64,000 bases of DNA from Dermacentor variabilis (taxonomy: Eukaryota; Arthropoda; Arachnida; Ixodida; Ixodidae), in the NCBI RefSeq assembly GCF_050947875.1, contig NC_134572.1, positions 133,293,105 to 133,357,104 of the forward strand, given 5' to 3'. Each line of letters begins with the position of its first letter. The stretch's first letter is position 1. The position numbers and the translations under genes were made by a program. The notes under the pieces were generated by a model. That model saw nothing but the letters and a program-made list of their open reading frames with translations, was not told the DNA's origin and did not search any database. Below, in pieces: positions 10,465-22,539 of the stretch.

Positions 10465-12780
10465 GTACGTAGAACAAAATCTGGCCCAAATTAGCACAGA
10501 GAAAACCGGATATTCTGGTAGCCTTAAAATCAAAGCAAATAACTCGCACTTTTGCGTAAGGCCGTACTACAACCAATCGAATATCCGCGGTATTTCAACG
10601 AAAAATTGTCCGCCCTTCCACTACTGTGAAGAGAGGGTCAGGCGAAGCTATAACATACGTTCCTCTCACGTTACATAGACATAAGAGTCCTATTGGCGGA
10701 GAGAATGACGTCGGTAGCGTGGCGGCGCAGCAGGATTATCCGTTCAACAGGTCTCGGCTCGATGCGGTTAGTAAAGTTTCCGCCTTGAAAACCGAAGAAA
10801 GCTATTCCCTTTAGGAGAGCAACATGGAGCAGCTCGTATGATGTGCAAACGCAGATTTACGAGACCTTGCCGTTTCGGAGCGCACTGCACCGCTCTCGCG
10901 AGCAATGTTTTTTCCGACTAGTCTCAACAGAGCGCGCGTCTTGCATTCGGCTGGTTCTTTTCGATCTCAACATCCTCCCGCGTGGAGCGTTCTCAGGTGC
11001 TCTGAGCAAGAACATTTTCCTGAGCCCAGTCCTCATAGCAGTCACGCGAGGTTGAGAGCGTTTTCCACCTCGTCATCACAACACAGCGTCGACGGTGTGT
11101 TTACCCTGAGATATAGGCCACTGCATCATGTCGTCTCAGTGAACGCACGTTCCAACGGCGCGTCCACCGTTTTTCCTGGTGGTGCCGGGAGGTTTGGCTG
11201 AAAGCGAAATCGGATATTTGCTGTAGTCACGGGGTTTCGCCTACGCCATTTCCTCCTCCGAGAGCGATTTCGCGATCGGGGTGCGTGCTGGTCCTCTGCG
11301 TCCGAGTTCGAGGAACGCCAGATCTGCCCGACTATGATTCTGAGGATGGAGGCAACCAGTCGAAGATAGCATTAGCGTCACACTCCTCCGCATTCTGTAC
11401 GTTTGGTTCAAAACAATCCTCAACTTAGCTCAGGCGGCGCTGCGGATGGAAGGATGGTTCCTGTGAGCGTCCCCTTATGGACGGCCCGTCCTCGCCAGAG
11501 GTATTGAACGCATCTGGGTGTCTTCGTGGGCATACCGGGCATCCCTGTCAGCAGGGCCGCCCTTGAAGCTCTACCTATTTCTGAGCAGGTAGCGCAAAAG
11601 AAAAAGAAGAAGAAGAGGCAAGCGCGCACCACTGCTTTCGTTGGTAGGGTTAAGTAAGTCGCCTTTGTTCGCTTCCGCATGCCAGATTGCGCAGTCGGTC
11701 GAGGGGGCCCTCGCGTGCAACTGGGGTCCAGTATTAAAGGGACAGTGGGGCTTGCATAGGCTCAGCTGCAGAACGCCACCGCTGTGCACCAGCAGCAGCG
11801 CGAGCTTCGCGCAGGTACAGCGAGTTGCGCGGCGCGATGTGATATCACTGCATGTTTCAAACGAAAATGAAGAAGAAAAGGATCCTTCAAAGACTTGAAA
11901 CAGCGTGAAGAAACTCGCGTGGAAAACCGCTTCACAAGTATTCCAAGAGCGACGCTTTTATCATCGCGTCGCGCGGCACAACTACTGTGACGTCCCTGAG
12001 GTCCCTAAACCTATGACTGATTTACGTGGCTGTCACACAGCACAGACACTTTGGATGGCGCTCGTGTACTGCCTGGACCGGGTGCTTCTACACGGGCACT
12101 TTCTACAACGATTTTGCAAGATACCGATCCTGTTGATCATGATCGTATGCTGTCGTCTGCACCTTCATGTTGAGTGAGCTCAACCAATTCGACCCGGATT
12201 TTCGGACCGTGCTGCAGCGGCCATTCTAGGTGACGATCGAAAGGTTTGATCCGGATCGGGCTTGATTGCGATCAGAAGTGCCCTTGTTGCATCGGTATCG
12301 AAGAATGACTGAAGGCCGAATCTGCTGAAACCACCGCTACCCTTCTCTCGCAACACAACTTGTGGAGTCAAGATGTCACACAGCATGGTCCACATTCTTT
12401 AGACAAATGGGCTACCTAATCATACGCCTGTGCCAAAAGTGCTGAAATGCTTGCAACTTGCTGCTAGAGAAACGTCGCTGAGCAAAATACAAGTCTGACC
12501 AGCCCGCGCACGCTGTCAAGTTAACGCGAGAAAGCGCGACGTGCGTGACACGCACAAATCAGCCGGCTCTCAATACGTCACTGAAAGCGCGTCGAAGTAC
12601 AGCTACAGTGACATTCTCGTCGTCACGAGCAAATTATCATGACTCAAGTACAAGGCGAAACAACAACGGTGCCGCCAATGATGGCAAGCATTATAAGCAA
12701 AACTGCAAACTTTTGCAATCAAATCTCACTGGATTCTGCAAATGGCATTTAGAGTCAATCTGTTAATTAAGGCTACGTTA
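10465..12780. other. No gene recognised
   Basis: Short frames only. Plus-strand pieces between 11.4 and 12.2 kb stay open for 70-90 codons in changing frames but show no domain I know. 12.18-12.40 kb contains TTTGATCCGGATCGGGCTTG, which may belong to an interspersed repeat. Confidence 0.45.
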
Positions 12781-13021
12781 AGAGAGAGAGAGAGAATAAC
12801 TTTACTGAATTGGGGAAATGGGGATAGGGGGATTAGGAGCTTGATGGGTAGTGCCCCAAGTCCAGCGCTCCACTGTCTTCTGCCGCTAGCCGAACGTGAC
12901 CAAGAAGAGCCTTCTGCACCTTCGGGTCTGAGCTGGCGTGATGTGCCTCCCATTGCTCGAGTGTGTTAAGGCTCATGTGTTGACAAAAAAATGTCATCAT
13001 CACGACTGGCTCCAGCGTCAT
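12780..13021 (-). pseudogene. Possible LINE C-terminus and 3' end
   Basis: The minus-strand frame contains TLEQWEAHHASSDPKVQKAL and LLGHVRLAAEDSGALD, resembling the last 45 residues of some arthropod LINE pol proteins (E-x-W-E...A-S...R-x-AAE). Downstream on the minus strand come CCCCATTTCCCCAATTCAG, TAAAGTTATT and a (CT)n tract, which look like a LINE 3' UTR. The clade is not assigned. Confidence 0.4.
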
Positions 13022-13449
13022 CGTCTTCTGCCACAGCGGGCTCGTTGGCGCCCCTCAGTGCGAACGCGTTCGTGCCAGTACTCCCGCGTTCTTGCCAGTG
13101 CACCCGCTTTCGTCGTCGTCATCAATTAATGAATTAAGAAACACAAAGACCTAACCAATTTTACAGCGAAGCTGTCAAGGTTTCCCCAGGATCGTGTCCA
13201 TCTGAAGACACAAAACTCCCCATACGTGGGCCGATCCTGAACATAGCGTAATACCGGGCCGACCCGCGGCGGAGGTGAAACATGCGTTAAGCACTCCCCA
13301 TACGTGGGCCGATCCCGAAGATAGTGCAATGCCGGGCCGACCCGCGGCGCAGGTGCAGTTCGCCAATAAGTGGCCCACACACACAGCTTCGCTGTTCATC
13401 CTACTTCGCTGAGTGGAAAGGCAGTGAGTTTTCTGTTTCTGATACTCCT

Positions 13450-13450
<1 letters not shown>

Positions 13451-13534
<84 letters not shown>
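13451..13534. repeat. (CT)11 followed by (AT)31 microsatellite
   Basis: Eleven CT units run directly into about 31 AT units. The long YIYIY and SLSLS frames crossing it are artefacts of the repeat. Confidence 0.97.
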
Positions 13535-13538
<4 letters not shown>

Positions 13539-13649
13539 CACTCTATTTTTCTGTTATGCGCCCGCTAATACATGGTGACGCGGCTCTCCGCTAGTGGAAG
13601 CAGTGGCGCTTTCGGCAAACTTTAGGCGGTGAGCCCTGCACCCTTCGTG

Positions 13650-15060
13650 AATGTTTAGAAGAAGTTTATTTCGAGAAGAGACAATAAGAACACTGACGGA
13701 CGATCACAGCACAATTCCATGAGGACGATAATATAAACAAAAAACGAAGCATTGTACACACGGCACGTTTTCAAAGTAGTGTCCGAGTCCTCACTCACTA
13801 ACATATAAGCACGTAAACCCACAGAAAGGCAGAGTTACACATAAAATAATTGTCATATGTATAAGATGATGTTCATTATATACAGTGTAAACAATGGTTA
13901 TGTGCAATGATGATGTGACAGAGACACTTTACATAATTGTGTAGTGATAATAAGATATGTGTATATACAAAAATGGCCATGTATACGAGAGCACGCACAC
14001 GCAGAAATTACGGGCACCTACATTCTATGCTCATTCAATGAACATGATGACCTGGCTACAAGAACTAGGCTGGTCGAAAATTAAGCCATACGCTTCCATC
14101 AGCCACGGATAGGAAACGGCATGACCACTGTCGAAGGAACCTTTCTTCTCCAAGGAAGAACAACTCATCTGACAGAAACGACAGTAGCTCAGAGTAGAGC
14201 TTCCCCAGAAGTGGAAACGGAGCGCGGCGGCGATGTCCCGCGGCAACTGCCTGGCACCGGTTACGCCATAGACAAAAGGCCCTCGCAGCAATTAAATGTT
14301 GCGTGACGCGGCCACGCGAGCAGCGACCACATATAATAAAGCGGTTACCTCCAAGGCCACGAAAACCAGTATGCACGATCCTCCAAAATACCCTGGGAAC
14401 GACGCATTGCAGCAGCACATGTTTGTTGGATCCTTGAAGGTGGCAATTGGGGCACAGTGAAGATGGGACAATGCCCCACCGCTCTAGCGTGTCACGAGTT
14501 GGAAGCACTTGCCACCCTAGACGCCACATGAAAACGCGTAGGTGGCCAGGCAGAAATGACGCCGTTATCGCATCCCACGACACATTATTGGAACGTGCGA
14601 GGCGCGCTGGGGGAACTAGAGGAAGCAGTAAGGCTGACATGGTATCTACTACACGGTTTTGGAGATCGTCTACATCAGGACATACCTGTTGTATGCGGTG
14701 ATAAAATGCCACTGCCGTAGAGTAAAATGCAGGTGCGTTTAACACTTGTGGTCCGCGATTTAAGTGCAGGCCCGGTAACATGTAACGGATTTTTGTGCCA
14801 AAGAAATAGCAGCCGAGTTCACGGGCAGGACACAGATCACGCTGTAACAGGAGGAGCAGAAATCGCAGAGCAAGCAGCCGGCAGCGGACAAACACGAATG
14901 GGAACGCGAACTCACCGCGAGAGCGTGGTTGTCCAAGCACCGCGCTACAGACCAGTTCTGTACTGCCCGACCAGAAAAATGAACCATGAAGGGACTGCAA
15001 GGACCTAGTAACCCGTAATGATGACAAACGCACCCCACTCGGCCGCAAAATACAGACTGT
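13650..15060 (-). pseudogene. L1/Tx1-like LINE pol, C-terminal part and 3' UTR
   Basis: The longest open frame in the window (14065-15048, 327 codons) is coding from about 14960 to its stop. It includes a region with LNAPAFYSTAVAFYHRI, then FMWRLGWQVLPTRDTLERWG and the zinc-binding zf-RVT signature C-P-N-C-(x)7-H-V-L-L-Q-C, as in L1/Tx1-type pol proteins. About 370 bp of 3' UTR follow on the minus strand, with an AATAAA-type signal (complement at 13669-13674), so the 3' end is near 13655. It was joined to the RT part at 15255-15715 before a retro tail was inserted. The N-terminal third of the nominal ORF is a chance extension. The clade assignment is by motif only. Confidence 0.7.
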
Positions 15061-15099
15061 GCGAAGTACCTTCTTTCTAATAGGGGTAAATGTTACCTT

Positions 15100-15252
15100 T
15101 GAACATCCCGAATGTTTTACCTTACATGTTTTTCCATTTTTTTCCCTCTTCTTCTTTCTCCTTTTATTCCCTTTACCCCTTTCCCCAGCACAGGGTAGCC
15201 AGCCGGTACTTACACTGGCTAACCTCCCTGTCTTTCCTCTCCTTTGTCTCCT
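15100..15252 (+). mobile_element. I-type 3' tail inserted in the L1/Tx1-like element
   Basis: A pyrimidine-rich stretch leads into AGGGTAGCCAGCCGG (15192) and ACTGGCTAACCTCCCTG, the conserved I-type tail, in the plus orientation and opposite to the host LINE. It interrupts the minus-strand pol: RT on one side, C-terminal domain on the other. The left boundary is uncertain; I see no clear target duplication. Confidence 0.65.
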
Positions 15253-15715
15253 CCTCCTTCAAGAATTGAGATCCACACAGAGTCTGATATGGCATCATAA
15301 GTGTAATCAAGGCCTAAAATACGAAGAGAATCGCTCTTTTGAACACGCAAAAGGGGACTTAGGCGTGTCTGTGGTGAACCAATGAACAGATAATGACATT
15401 CTGAAAAAATCAGCGCATCATCTGAATTATTCCCGAGCTCAGTAATAACTCGGAGGCTACGGGATAAGCTACCTTCATTCCTGAGATACAATGTGATGTC
15501 ATCGGTGAAGGCTGTCGCCTTCACAACACCGCTACCGGGCAGTGGGACACCGCACACGTAAGGGTCTCTCAGTACTGAGCGCAGAAATGGCTCAAGGCTG
15601 AGCCCAAGGTGTACTGGAGATAAAGGGCACCCTTGACGAACAGCATGAGTAACGGGAAATGGTGCACTCTCACGACCATCAAGAAGCATGTACTTCGTAT
15701 ATTTGAATAAGAACT
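15253..15715 (-). pseudogene. L1/Tx1-like LINE reverse transcriptase fragment
   Basis: The minus-strand frame contains FPVTHAVRQGCPLSPV (RT motif B region), LSLEPFLRSVLRDPYVCGVP and AFTDDITLYLRNEG, the catalytic (F/A)xDD box, with Thr at the variable position. It ends ...LGLDYTYDAISDSVWI at the inserted tail. The 5' part of the RT (motif A and earlier) and the endonuclease are absent, so the copy is 5'-truncated near 15715. It belongs with the fragment at 13650-15060. Confidence 0.8.
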
Positions 15716-15719
15716 CCTA

Positions 15720-16235
15720 ATAAGTTGAGCAATATTTGATGAAAAGCCGAACTAAGTCATTACATTAAATATGTGCCTATGATCAATGACGATGTATCAC
15801 CACCCTTTCCAGTGCCTGTGGAGCCAAATGTCACCGCGTTTTTTTAATCCGGAATCTCTTTCACAACCACACATGTGACCCGATCTACATCTTAATTTGC
15901 TGAGAAAATATTTCCTCAGTACCTGCAGAAAGAGCAACGATTACACGCATTAATAAAGTGTTTCTACTATGCGGTGCAACTTTTAGCACGATAGTGATAA
16001 ATAAATAACGACGGGTGTTTATTTGTTGCTTTTTTGCTACATTTCGACAGCATGCAGTTCCATATAATGTTCCTTAAGGAATAGGGTTGTTCAAACATAA
16101 TCGGAAGAAAAATTGTGCAGAAACCATCGAAGATGATTGTCAATGCAAGCGAATAGCCAGGCGCTTCTACATAGCTGTTTGCCTTATTAAAGGAATGATT
16201 CGCTCGAAAGGGTACATTTAATTCGGTTTTTCATT
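15720..16235. other. AT-rich spacer, no gene seen
   Basis: No recognisable frame or repeat. The sequence is AT-rich. Confidence 0.5.
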
Positions 16236-16239
16236 TTCA

Positions 16240-16760
16240 TATTTAGGTAGCCCTCCTCGACTGCACTTCTCTTGGCACCCATTCTGTAACCCTAATCGTC
16301 CAACGGTTACCTTACCTGCGCATTACATGACCTGCCCAGCTCCATTCTTTTTCTTAATGTCGATTAGAATATCGGCTATATACCCACTTGATCTCTGATT
16401 CTAACCGCTCTCTTTCTGCCTCTTAACGTTTTGCCTAGCATTCTTCGTTCCATCGCTCCTTGCGCGGTGCCTAACCTGTTCGCAAACTCCAAGATCCAAG
16501 TCTCCAAGTTTCTGCCCCATATGTCAGCACCGGATAAATGCACTGATTGTACACCTTCCTTTTTCAATGAAAATGGTAAGCTTCCAGTCAGGAGCTGACG
16601 TCTGCCGTATGCACTCCAATGTATTTTTGTTCTTCTGTCAACTTCCTTCTCGTGGTCAGGTTCCCTGTGATTAAGTGACCTAGGTAAACGTACTTTTTCG
16701 CCGACTCTAGAGGCTGAATGGCGACGATGAACTCTTGTTCCCTTAGGTAACGCTTACTGT
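16240..16760 (-). pseudogene. RTE-type LINE 3' fragment (diverged copy)
   Basis: The minus strand encodes GADIWGRNLETWILEFANRL, then GAMERRMLGKTLRGRKRAV and RIRDQ, aligning with the C-terminal region of the RTE copies at 5.9 and 28.1 kb but clearly more diverged. Upstream homology (YVYLGHLIT- and NLTTRRKLTEE-like, 16640-16720) is frameshifted. It has no microsatellite tail, so the copy is truncated at both ends. Confidence 0.7.
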
Positions 16761-16981
16761 TTCATTGCGTAATTCCATAGATAACAGAGCCGTCAACCAT
16801 ACCATCTGTAGCCGTAATATCGGGGGCCATACATATAAGTCGATTCTTCATACGTGCGTTGTCCCCAACCGCGACGGCATGAATGGCGACTGCCATCCTC
16901 CTCTCCCGCAGTCGCCACAGTGGGAGAGTGGAGGAAGGAGAGGAGGGGGCTGTTCTTCCCGAGCGCTCCACCCCAGCGTCT

Positions 16982-17456
16982 AAAGCCGAGACCACACGTA
17001 CGCTTGCGGACGCGCGCAAGCTCCCGTTCGCGCGCCTAGTGCCTGCCGCGCCTCGCGAGTAATGACTGTTTGCATCCTCAAAGACGCGCGATAGCGCGCG
17101 CTCACTGGGATCACTCACAGACGCCTTGGCAGGCGCCTTCTTAATTTGTTATCGACAGTATTTCAAGATGCTTCAATATCTATAAACGTAATTGCTATAT
17201 TTTTGTAGCTTTAGATCAACGCAAGAAGGAAAGAAGAAGCACTTTCTTGCATGATATAAATCTGCTTCACTGAGAACTGAACGTTCCGCTCCGTAGCTGC
17301 GTAGCCAGGCGCGCCTACGCGAGGCAACCCAAGCGCGCGATAACAGGGAGGAGCTGTTCCCCGAGATCACGCGGCGGTTCTACGCGTACGAGCCATGCTG
17401 CACCGTCTGCGCATGCGTGGGCGCGCGTCCGCAAGCGTACGTGTGGTCTGGGGCTA
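16982..17456. mobile_element. MITE-like element with 29-bp perfect terminal inverted repeats
   Basis: AGACCACACGTACGCTTGCG and the next nine bases (16989-17017) recur as an exact reverse complement at 17421-17449. The match extends outward with AGCC/GGCT. TAA precedes the left end and follows the right end, give or take one base, which would fit the 3-bp TAA/TTA targets of PIF/Harbinger elements. The inside is about 400 bp without coding capacity, GC-rich near the ends and AT-rich in the middle. Confidence 0.75.
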
Positions 17457-17964
17457 AGCGCCCAGACACCCGAAGCCCTCTCGCGTTGACGCGTCTGTCT
17501 CGAAGAGCTACTAATAGCTTATACTACAAATATGCTACTACTATTAAACTAATAATAGGCGGCGAACACGCCCCGCAACACTGTTGCGCGAGATCCCGCA
17601 GCCTTTGCCTCGGCACCGTTGTGATAGGCAGTGCTAGTCCGAGCCCCACGCACACGGTAGAAAGAGCCAAAGAAAGCTGTCACTTCAAAACCTTATCAGT
17701 GTGTTTCGATCAGTTGCAGCCCCAATCTATTTCTCCAGCGGATGCATTGAATCTTCGTCAGACTATCGCGTTCTGTGCTTGCCATTATTATCTGCATTCT
17801 ATAGCATTGGGATGGTCGATTAATCTTTTTTATTCGAATGACGATTTGTCATTCATCATATAAAGCTTTAATCGATTAATCGCTTTCGATTATAGGTTTT
17901 TTTCATCTGTTAATTGACTAATCGACTTTTTTTCGGGCACATTTAGAAAGGTTTAAACAGTTAT

Positions 17965-18112
17965 CTATTTGGAAGAGAAACTGCACGTAAGACGAGGAAT
18001 AAGAAAGACCGACAGCACATGCGCTGACTAACCTTTTAGGTTAGTCAGCGCATGTGTTATTGATCTTTCTTTGTCTTCGTCTTACGCGCCGTTTCCTCCT
18101 CCAAATGGAACA
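17965..18112. repeat. Foldback hairpin, arms of about 70 bp
   Basis: CACATGCGCTGACTAACC (18016-18033) is followed after 5 bases by its exact complement (18039-18056). Outer arms 17966-18015 and 18057-18110 continue the pairing at roughly 75%, including CGTAAGACGA / TCGTCTTACG. A transcript would fold into a long near-continuous hairpin. Confidence 0.85.
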
Positions 18113-18308
18113 CCAACTCGCCCAACGTCGATCCCTTATGCAGTTATCTACTTTTGTAGACCCTATTTTAATGCTTGAGAGGTGGAACCATGTTTGAAAC
18201 ACAAGTGTATAAATGACTGATAGAGGACAATCTTTAACTTGTTAAAGACTGGATATACTTGGAACTAGCGGCTTTTTGAAAAGATAAGCAATCTACTATC
18301 ACAGCAAA

Positions 18309-18449
18309 TGTAGCCGCATGAGTGGAAGAAGTAGTGTAAGCGGAGAGAAGGTAAAAGAGAAGGACGTTTTGCCCAGTCTGAGGCTCACCTTGAAGCCTAT
18401 TAAATAAATCCCACCAAAAAACCCCGTTTCTTTCGTGACGTAACAGTTT
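18309..18449 (+). repeat. Left LTR of a Ty3/gypsy element
   Basis: About 140 bp shared with 19668-19794: GCATGAGTGGAAGAAG, GACGTTTTGCCCAGTCTGAG and GGCTCACCTTGAAGC, ending TAACAGTTT. Direct orientation. Outer limits are approximate. Confidence 0.7.
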
Positions 18450-18790
18450 CCGTGGAGGTGCTGGGTCATTGAAGTAACGACGGAACCGGAATCATTTATT
18501 CTTCTCCAGAGTCGCCTCGCCGGACTACCACCTTCGCCTGCTGACAGTCCAACAACGGAGGCGCTCAAGGTCCCATTCCCGCCACTCCGGCATCAATGCC
18601 TGCTGGCATATGGCGCCACTACCGCGAACCTCTGGTTTTCTCTTTGGAAAGCCGGTGAAGATGTGGATGAGTGGCTTAGGCATTACCAACGAGTAAGCAA
18701 GTCCAATGACTGGGACGTTACCTATCAACTAATCAACGTTGCCTTCGCATCCACTGACACTGCCCTGATGGGATGTGAAAATCATTATCT
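18450..18790 (+). pseudogene. Ty3/gypsy gag fragment
   Basis: Plus-strand translation gives LWFSLWKAGEDVDEWLRHYQ followed by RVSKSNDWDVTYQLINVAFA, the capsid-like segment typical of arthropod Ty3/gypsy gag (D-V-D-x-W-L-x-x-Y-x-R-V). The stretch just after the LTR (18450-18520) would be the primer-binding region. The reading frame is broken near 18785, where it jumps directly into integrase sequence, so protease, RT and RNase H are deleted. Confidence 0.65.
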
Positions 18791-19620
18791 CATGGGTCCC
18801 TTTCCCTGTTATCGAAAGAGAACCGTTGGATCATCGTAACTGCCGACCATCTGACTTGGTACTGCCAAGCGGCTGCTTTACCACCTGCCACCGCCAGCCA
18901 AGTTTCCCTCTTTCTCCTGCACTCGATCATTGTCCCTCACGGCCCTCCTCGAGTCATCATCAATGATCGCGGTCGCCAGTTCACTGCAGGTGTCGCGGAA
19001 GAGCTTCTTCGATTGTGCGCTTCCAGCTTTCGCCATTCGACACCATATCACCCGCAAAGAGATGGGCTGACGGATCGTACCAACAACACAATAGTGAACA
19101 TATTGTCCATGTATGTCGAATTTGACCATAAAGACTGGGACGACATATTACCTTTCATTAGATGCGCCCTTAACACTACAAAGCACGAAACTACTGTCTA
19201 CAGCCCGTTTTTCCTCCTCTACGGTCGTCCGCTGCGTCACGCACTGGACACCATATTTTCTTCCTCCACCCATGACGATCTTTCCATCGCCGATACTCTC
19301 TGTCTCGCCGAAGCAGTTCGACGCTTGGCCCGCATGCGTACTATGGCTTCGCAAGACCGGTCAATAGCACGATACAACAGGCACCATCGGGATGTCACCT
19401 AATCTGCATCGGTCTTAGTTTGGCTATGGTGTCATGTGCTCAAACGTATCCTGTGTCAGAAACTTTTCGCGAAGTATACAGGCCTGTACGTTGTTGTTTA
19501 CTAGCTCAGTGAAGTAAATTGTCGACTGGCACGTCTCATACCAACTGGACAACGCTCCACCAACACTGAGGTTGCCCACGTCGATCGTTTGAAGCCCTTC
19601 ACTCCGACGACTTAACTGGT
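18791..19620 (+). pseudogene. Ty3/gypsy integrase fragment
   Basis: Frames from 18820 give ADHLTWYCQAAALPPATASQ, IIVPHGPPRVIINDRGRQF (second catalytic Asp of the DDE triad) and then the open frame 19013-19402. That frame has FRHSTPYHPQRDGLTDRTN (region of the catalytic Glu, here Asp or displaced), WDDILPFIRCALNTTKHETT and YSPFFLLYGRPLRHALD. The order and motifs are those of a Ty3/gypsy integrase core. One frameshift and a stop after HRDVT show it is dead. Confidence 0.85.
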
Positions 19621-19667
19621 TCGCACGGCAGGCTTCGTCTATCGGAAAGGAGACATATTACAGTACA

Positions 19668-19794
19668 TCTAGCTGCATGAGCGGAAGAAGTGTGAGCGGA
19701 AGGAACAAGAAAGAGACGAAGGACGTTTCGCCCGGTCTGAGGCTCGTCTTGAAGCACTTTAAGTAAACCCGTTTCTTTAGGGACATAACAGTTT
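19668..19794 (+). repeat. Right LTR of the Ty3/gypsy element
   Basis: About 127 bp similar to 18309-18449, with several substitutions and short indels; it ends ACATAACAGTTT. Divergence between the two LTRs suggests an old insertion. Confidence 0.7.
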
Positions 19795-19799
19795 GTTAT

Positions 19800-22500
19800 A
19801 AAATGGCACTTAGTCCAGGATTAAATGAGATGCAGGGCACTAGTGAATCCCTGTACAGTAAATTTAGACAAGAAATAGGAAAAATGCCAGAGGTTAAAGG
19901 TGAAGTGAAGCTGAAATGTTCAAGAAATCGTAATATGCGCAGGGGAAGATAATATTACTGATTTAGCTCTTTTGTGCAGCGCGAAGGAATGCCAGTTGGA
20001 TGCGACCATTTGGGTGAAACCGACACCTTCTTTGAATGGCCACACGACCAGCATGCGAGAGTAGATGCTCGGGCGCTATAGATTTGCTGGAATCGACATG
20101 AACTCCATCGCGACGTCAACATGCATGCTCCAAGCCGGAGCACATGCTGTGCCGCGTCTTTATTAGACTAGGAGCGTAACAGCGATCAACGGCTTGGTTG
20201 CTATAGTACGCCTTGAATTGCGTGGGCATTTCAAGCCTCCTTCAAGCGCTCGGCTCGGCATCGCTGGGACTCATAAAGACAGTCTACCACAGCCGCACAG
20301 TCACTGTTCGTGCGTCCCCATTCCAGTATACGGGTTCAAAATGTTCGCGCCACTCCTGTCAAAATTTCGAAAACGATCAATAGAACAGGTCTAATCGATT
20401 AGGTCAATTAAATGAAAGGTGGACATCGATGGAGATTATTCATGTTGCAGGATACAATTATTCTACGAATCGATCAATCATTCGTCGATATTACCAACTC
20501 TACTATAGCAGCATTTGCGAGGACACAGGTCTGAAAGCTGGGTAGGGGGTGGGGAAATAAAAAGTACACACCTGCGCCCAAATTCACTCATATAAATGAT
20601 ATAGGCCAACATGTACGTATTATGAGCACGTTATATGCGATTTTAAGTGCGCCATTGATGACTCCGGCAGTGTTATGATAAGTATCGACACAGGGTGCGT
20701 CGTTCATTGCAGTAGAATAGAGAACTACCAAGTGGATAAAGTCTGGGACCGGGGTAGTATAGAGATTGTATTCCAAACTTCGGTGTCTAAAGCATGGTAG
20801 CCGTGACTTGTTTCAGGCTCTGCAATCACTTCTGGCGCATGCAATCTGCAAAAGCATAGCCTTGGAGATCTCTTTCGGTTACTCAGAGGCAGCCGTCGCT
20901 GGCGCGTGTATTTGGACACCGCCATTTATAGTATTCCTTTCAGCACTTCGCCAGTATTCAGAGCGGTGCTCTGCCTACGTTCTGACCGGGATCTACCGCT
21001 GATCAGAAAAGAGATAACGTTAGTATTAATAGAAAATAACTGAATATTAGGAAAATAACAGAGTCAAGCGATATGAATCTTTGCAATATATGTATCCTTG
21101 CATTCCTATCGAGCGCATGTAAATGTGCAGGACTATTTTCCTTTTTTTTTTCTTCAGGCAACCAATAAAATTTGTTTCTCACTTCTCAGCAGGATGTGGT
21201 TTATTCCTCCAAAGAATCACGCACGTTGTCCCCGCTAAATGTGCAACGGAGCTCGTTCCGACCTGTCGCCTTATATTCGTCCGCAGAGCTGCACACCGTA
21301 ACACTTCTACAGAGATGCAAAGACTCGCATCACTTGTGTATGGGTTTTTACCCCATTACGTACCCATAGGACAGTGTTCTTGAGCTATGTGTAGTTCGTA
21401 TTTTCAGCTAATCTTCTGCACTTTTGGCTGGCCTCTATGATCCCCCTGTGCTCTGCGCAAGAAGTATATTAAGAGTCATGTCAGATCACTTCACCACAAG
21501 TCCCTAGCACATCGCTATTGCCAGCGCGTGATTTTGAAACAAACCTACGCCATCCCAAGAGGCCAATATAAAGGTACGTACGAAGGTTCGGAAACGTAAG
21601 CGGCGTTTACATAAGCTGATGCGAGAAAGAAGGAGCAACAAGGCTGAGTCACTTTCAACTATTTGCATAATTATTGAAGAGTATAGGGCCCGTATTCACA
21701 CCAAAACACTCATACGCTGACGTTGCTCATAAGAGCAGATGCTGGCCCACTGTGGTGTCAGGCATATCATTAGCAAAGGCGGCCGGATATGGGCCAACAG
21801 CCTTAATAGTAAAACGCTGGGGAAATTTAGCCTCAAAAGTTCTGATACTGTAGTGAAATCGTATCACTTAACCTATTTCTGATTTCCTGTCACAAGTAAA
21901 TTCCTCTACTGGTCGTTATCTTTCATAGTCGTTATCTTGCGCAGATCGACAGGGCGTCCTGGAGCAGAAAACCCAGTCTTATAAAACATGTTTCAAATAC
22001 ATATTTGTACAACAGGTGGCCGATGGGCGCTGTGATTTTCGCCCCTATATATTGCAAAATGCGCCTGTTATTTATTCCATTTCTCAGTAGTCAAACGTTC
22101 AATAAGAAAACATGTATTTCTTTTTCACGGTGACAAATTCCAGATATCAAGTAGTGCGATATGAAATAAAAACGTCCAAACATTGCTCTACTGTTTTATG
22201 TGCCCCACAATATTCACTTAATCTACTTGCCACGCCTTAATCTGCTTTTGAATGTAGTAAGAGGTGATTAGAATTACTGAAACTATGGGCAAAGCGGGAC
22301 GACTTAAGACGGTATTTCCCATGGCTCTAACTACTCATAAGAATCAGTTCTGAAAAACAATACCTTGTTTTGTTCCATATTTCCTGGCTAAAATTTATGA
22401 GTTCCAAGCCGAAATAAGTAAACGCTGTCAGTTGGCATTATCAAGTCACTGCTATTGTTTGCACCTTGCCTACATCTGTTGAAGGCTACGAGGTTCTCTC
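19800..22500. other. No gene recognised
   Basis: Frames are short. A block near 20.0-20.16 kb and scattered AT-rich sequence show nothing I can classify with confidence. Confidence 0.45.
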
Positions 22501-22539
22501 CTGGTTCTTGCCCTCATGACAGCCGTTGCAGCCATGCAG

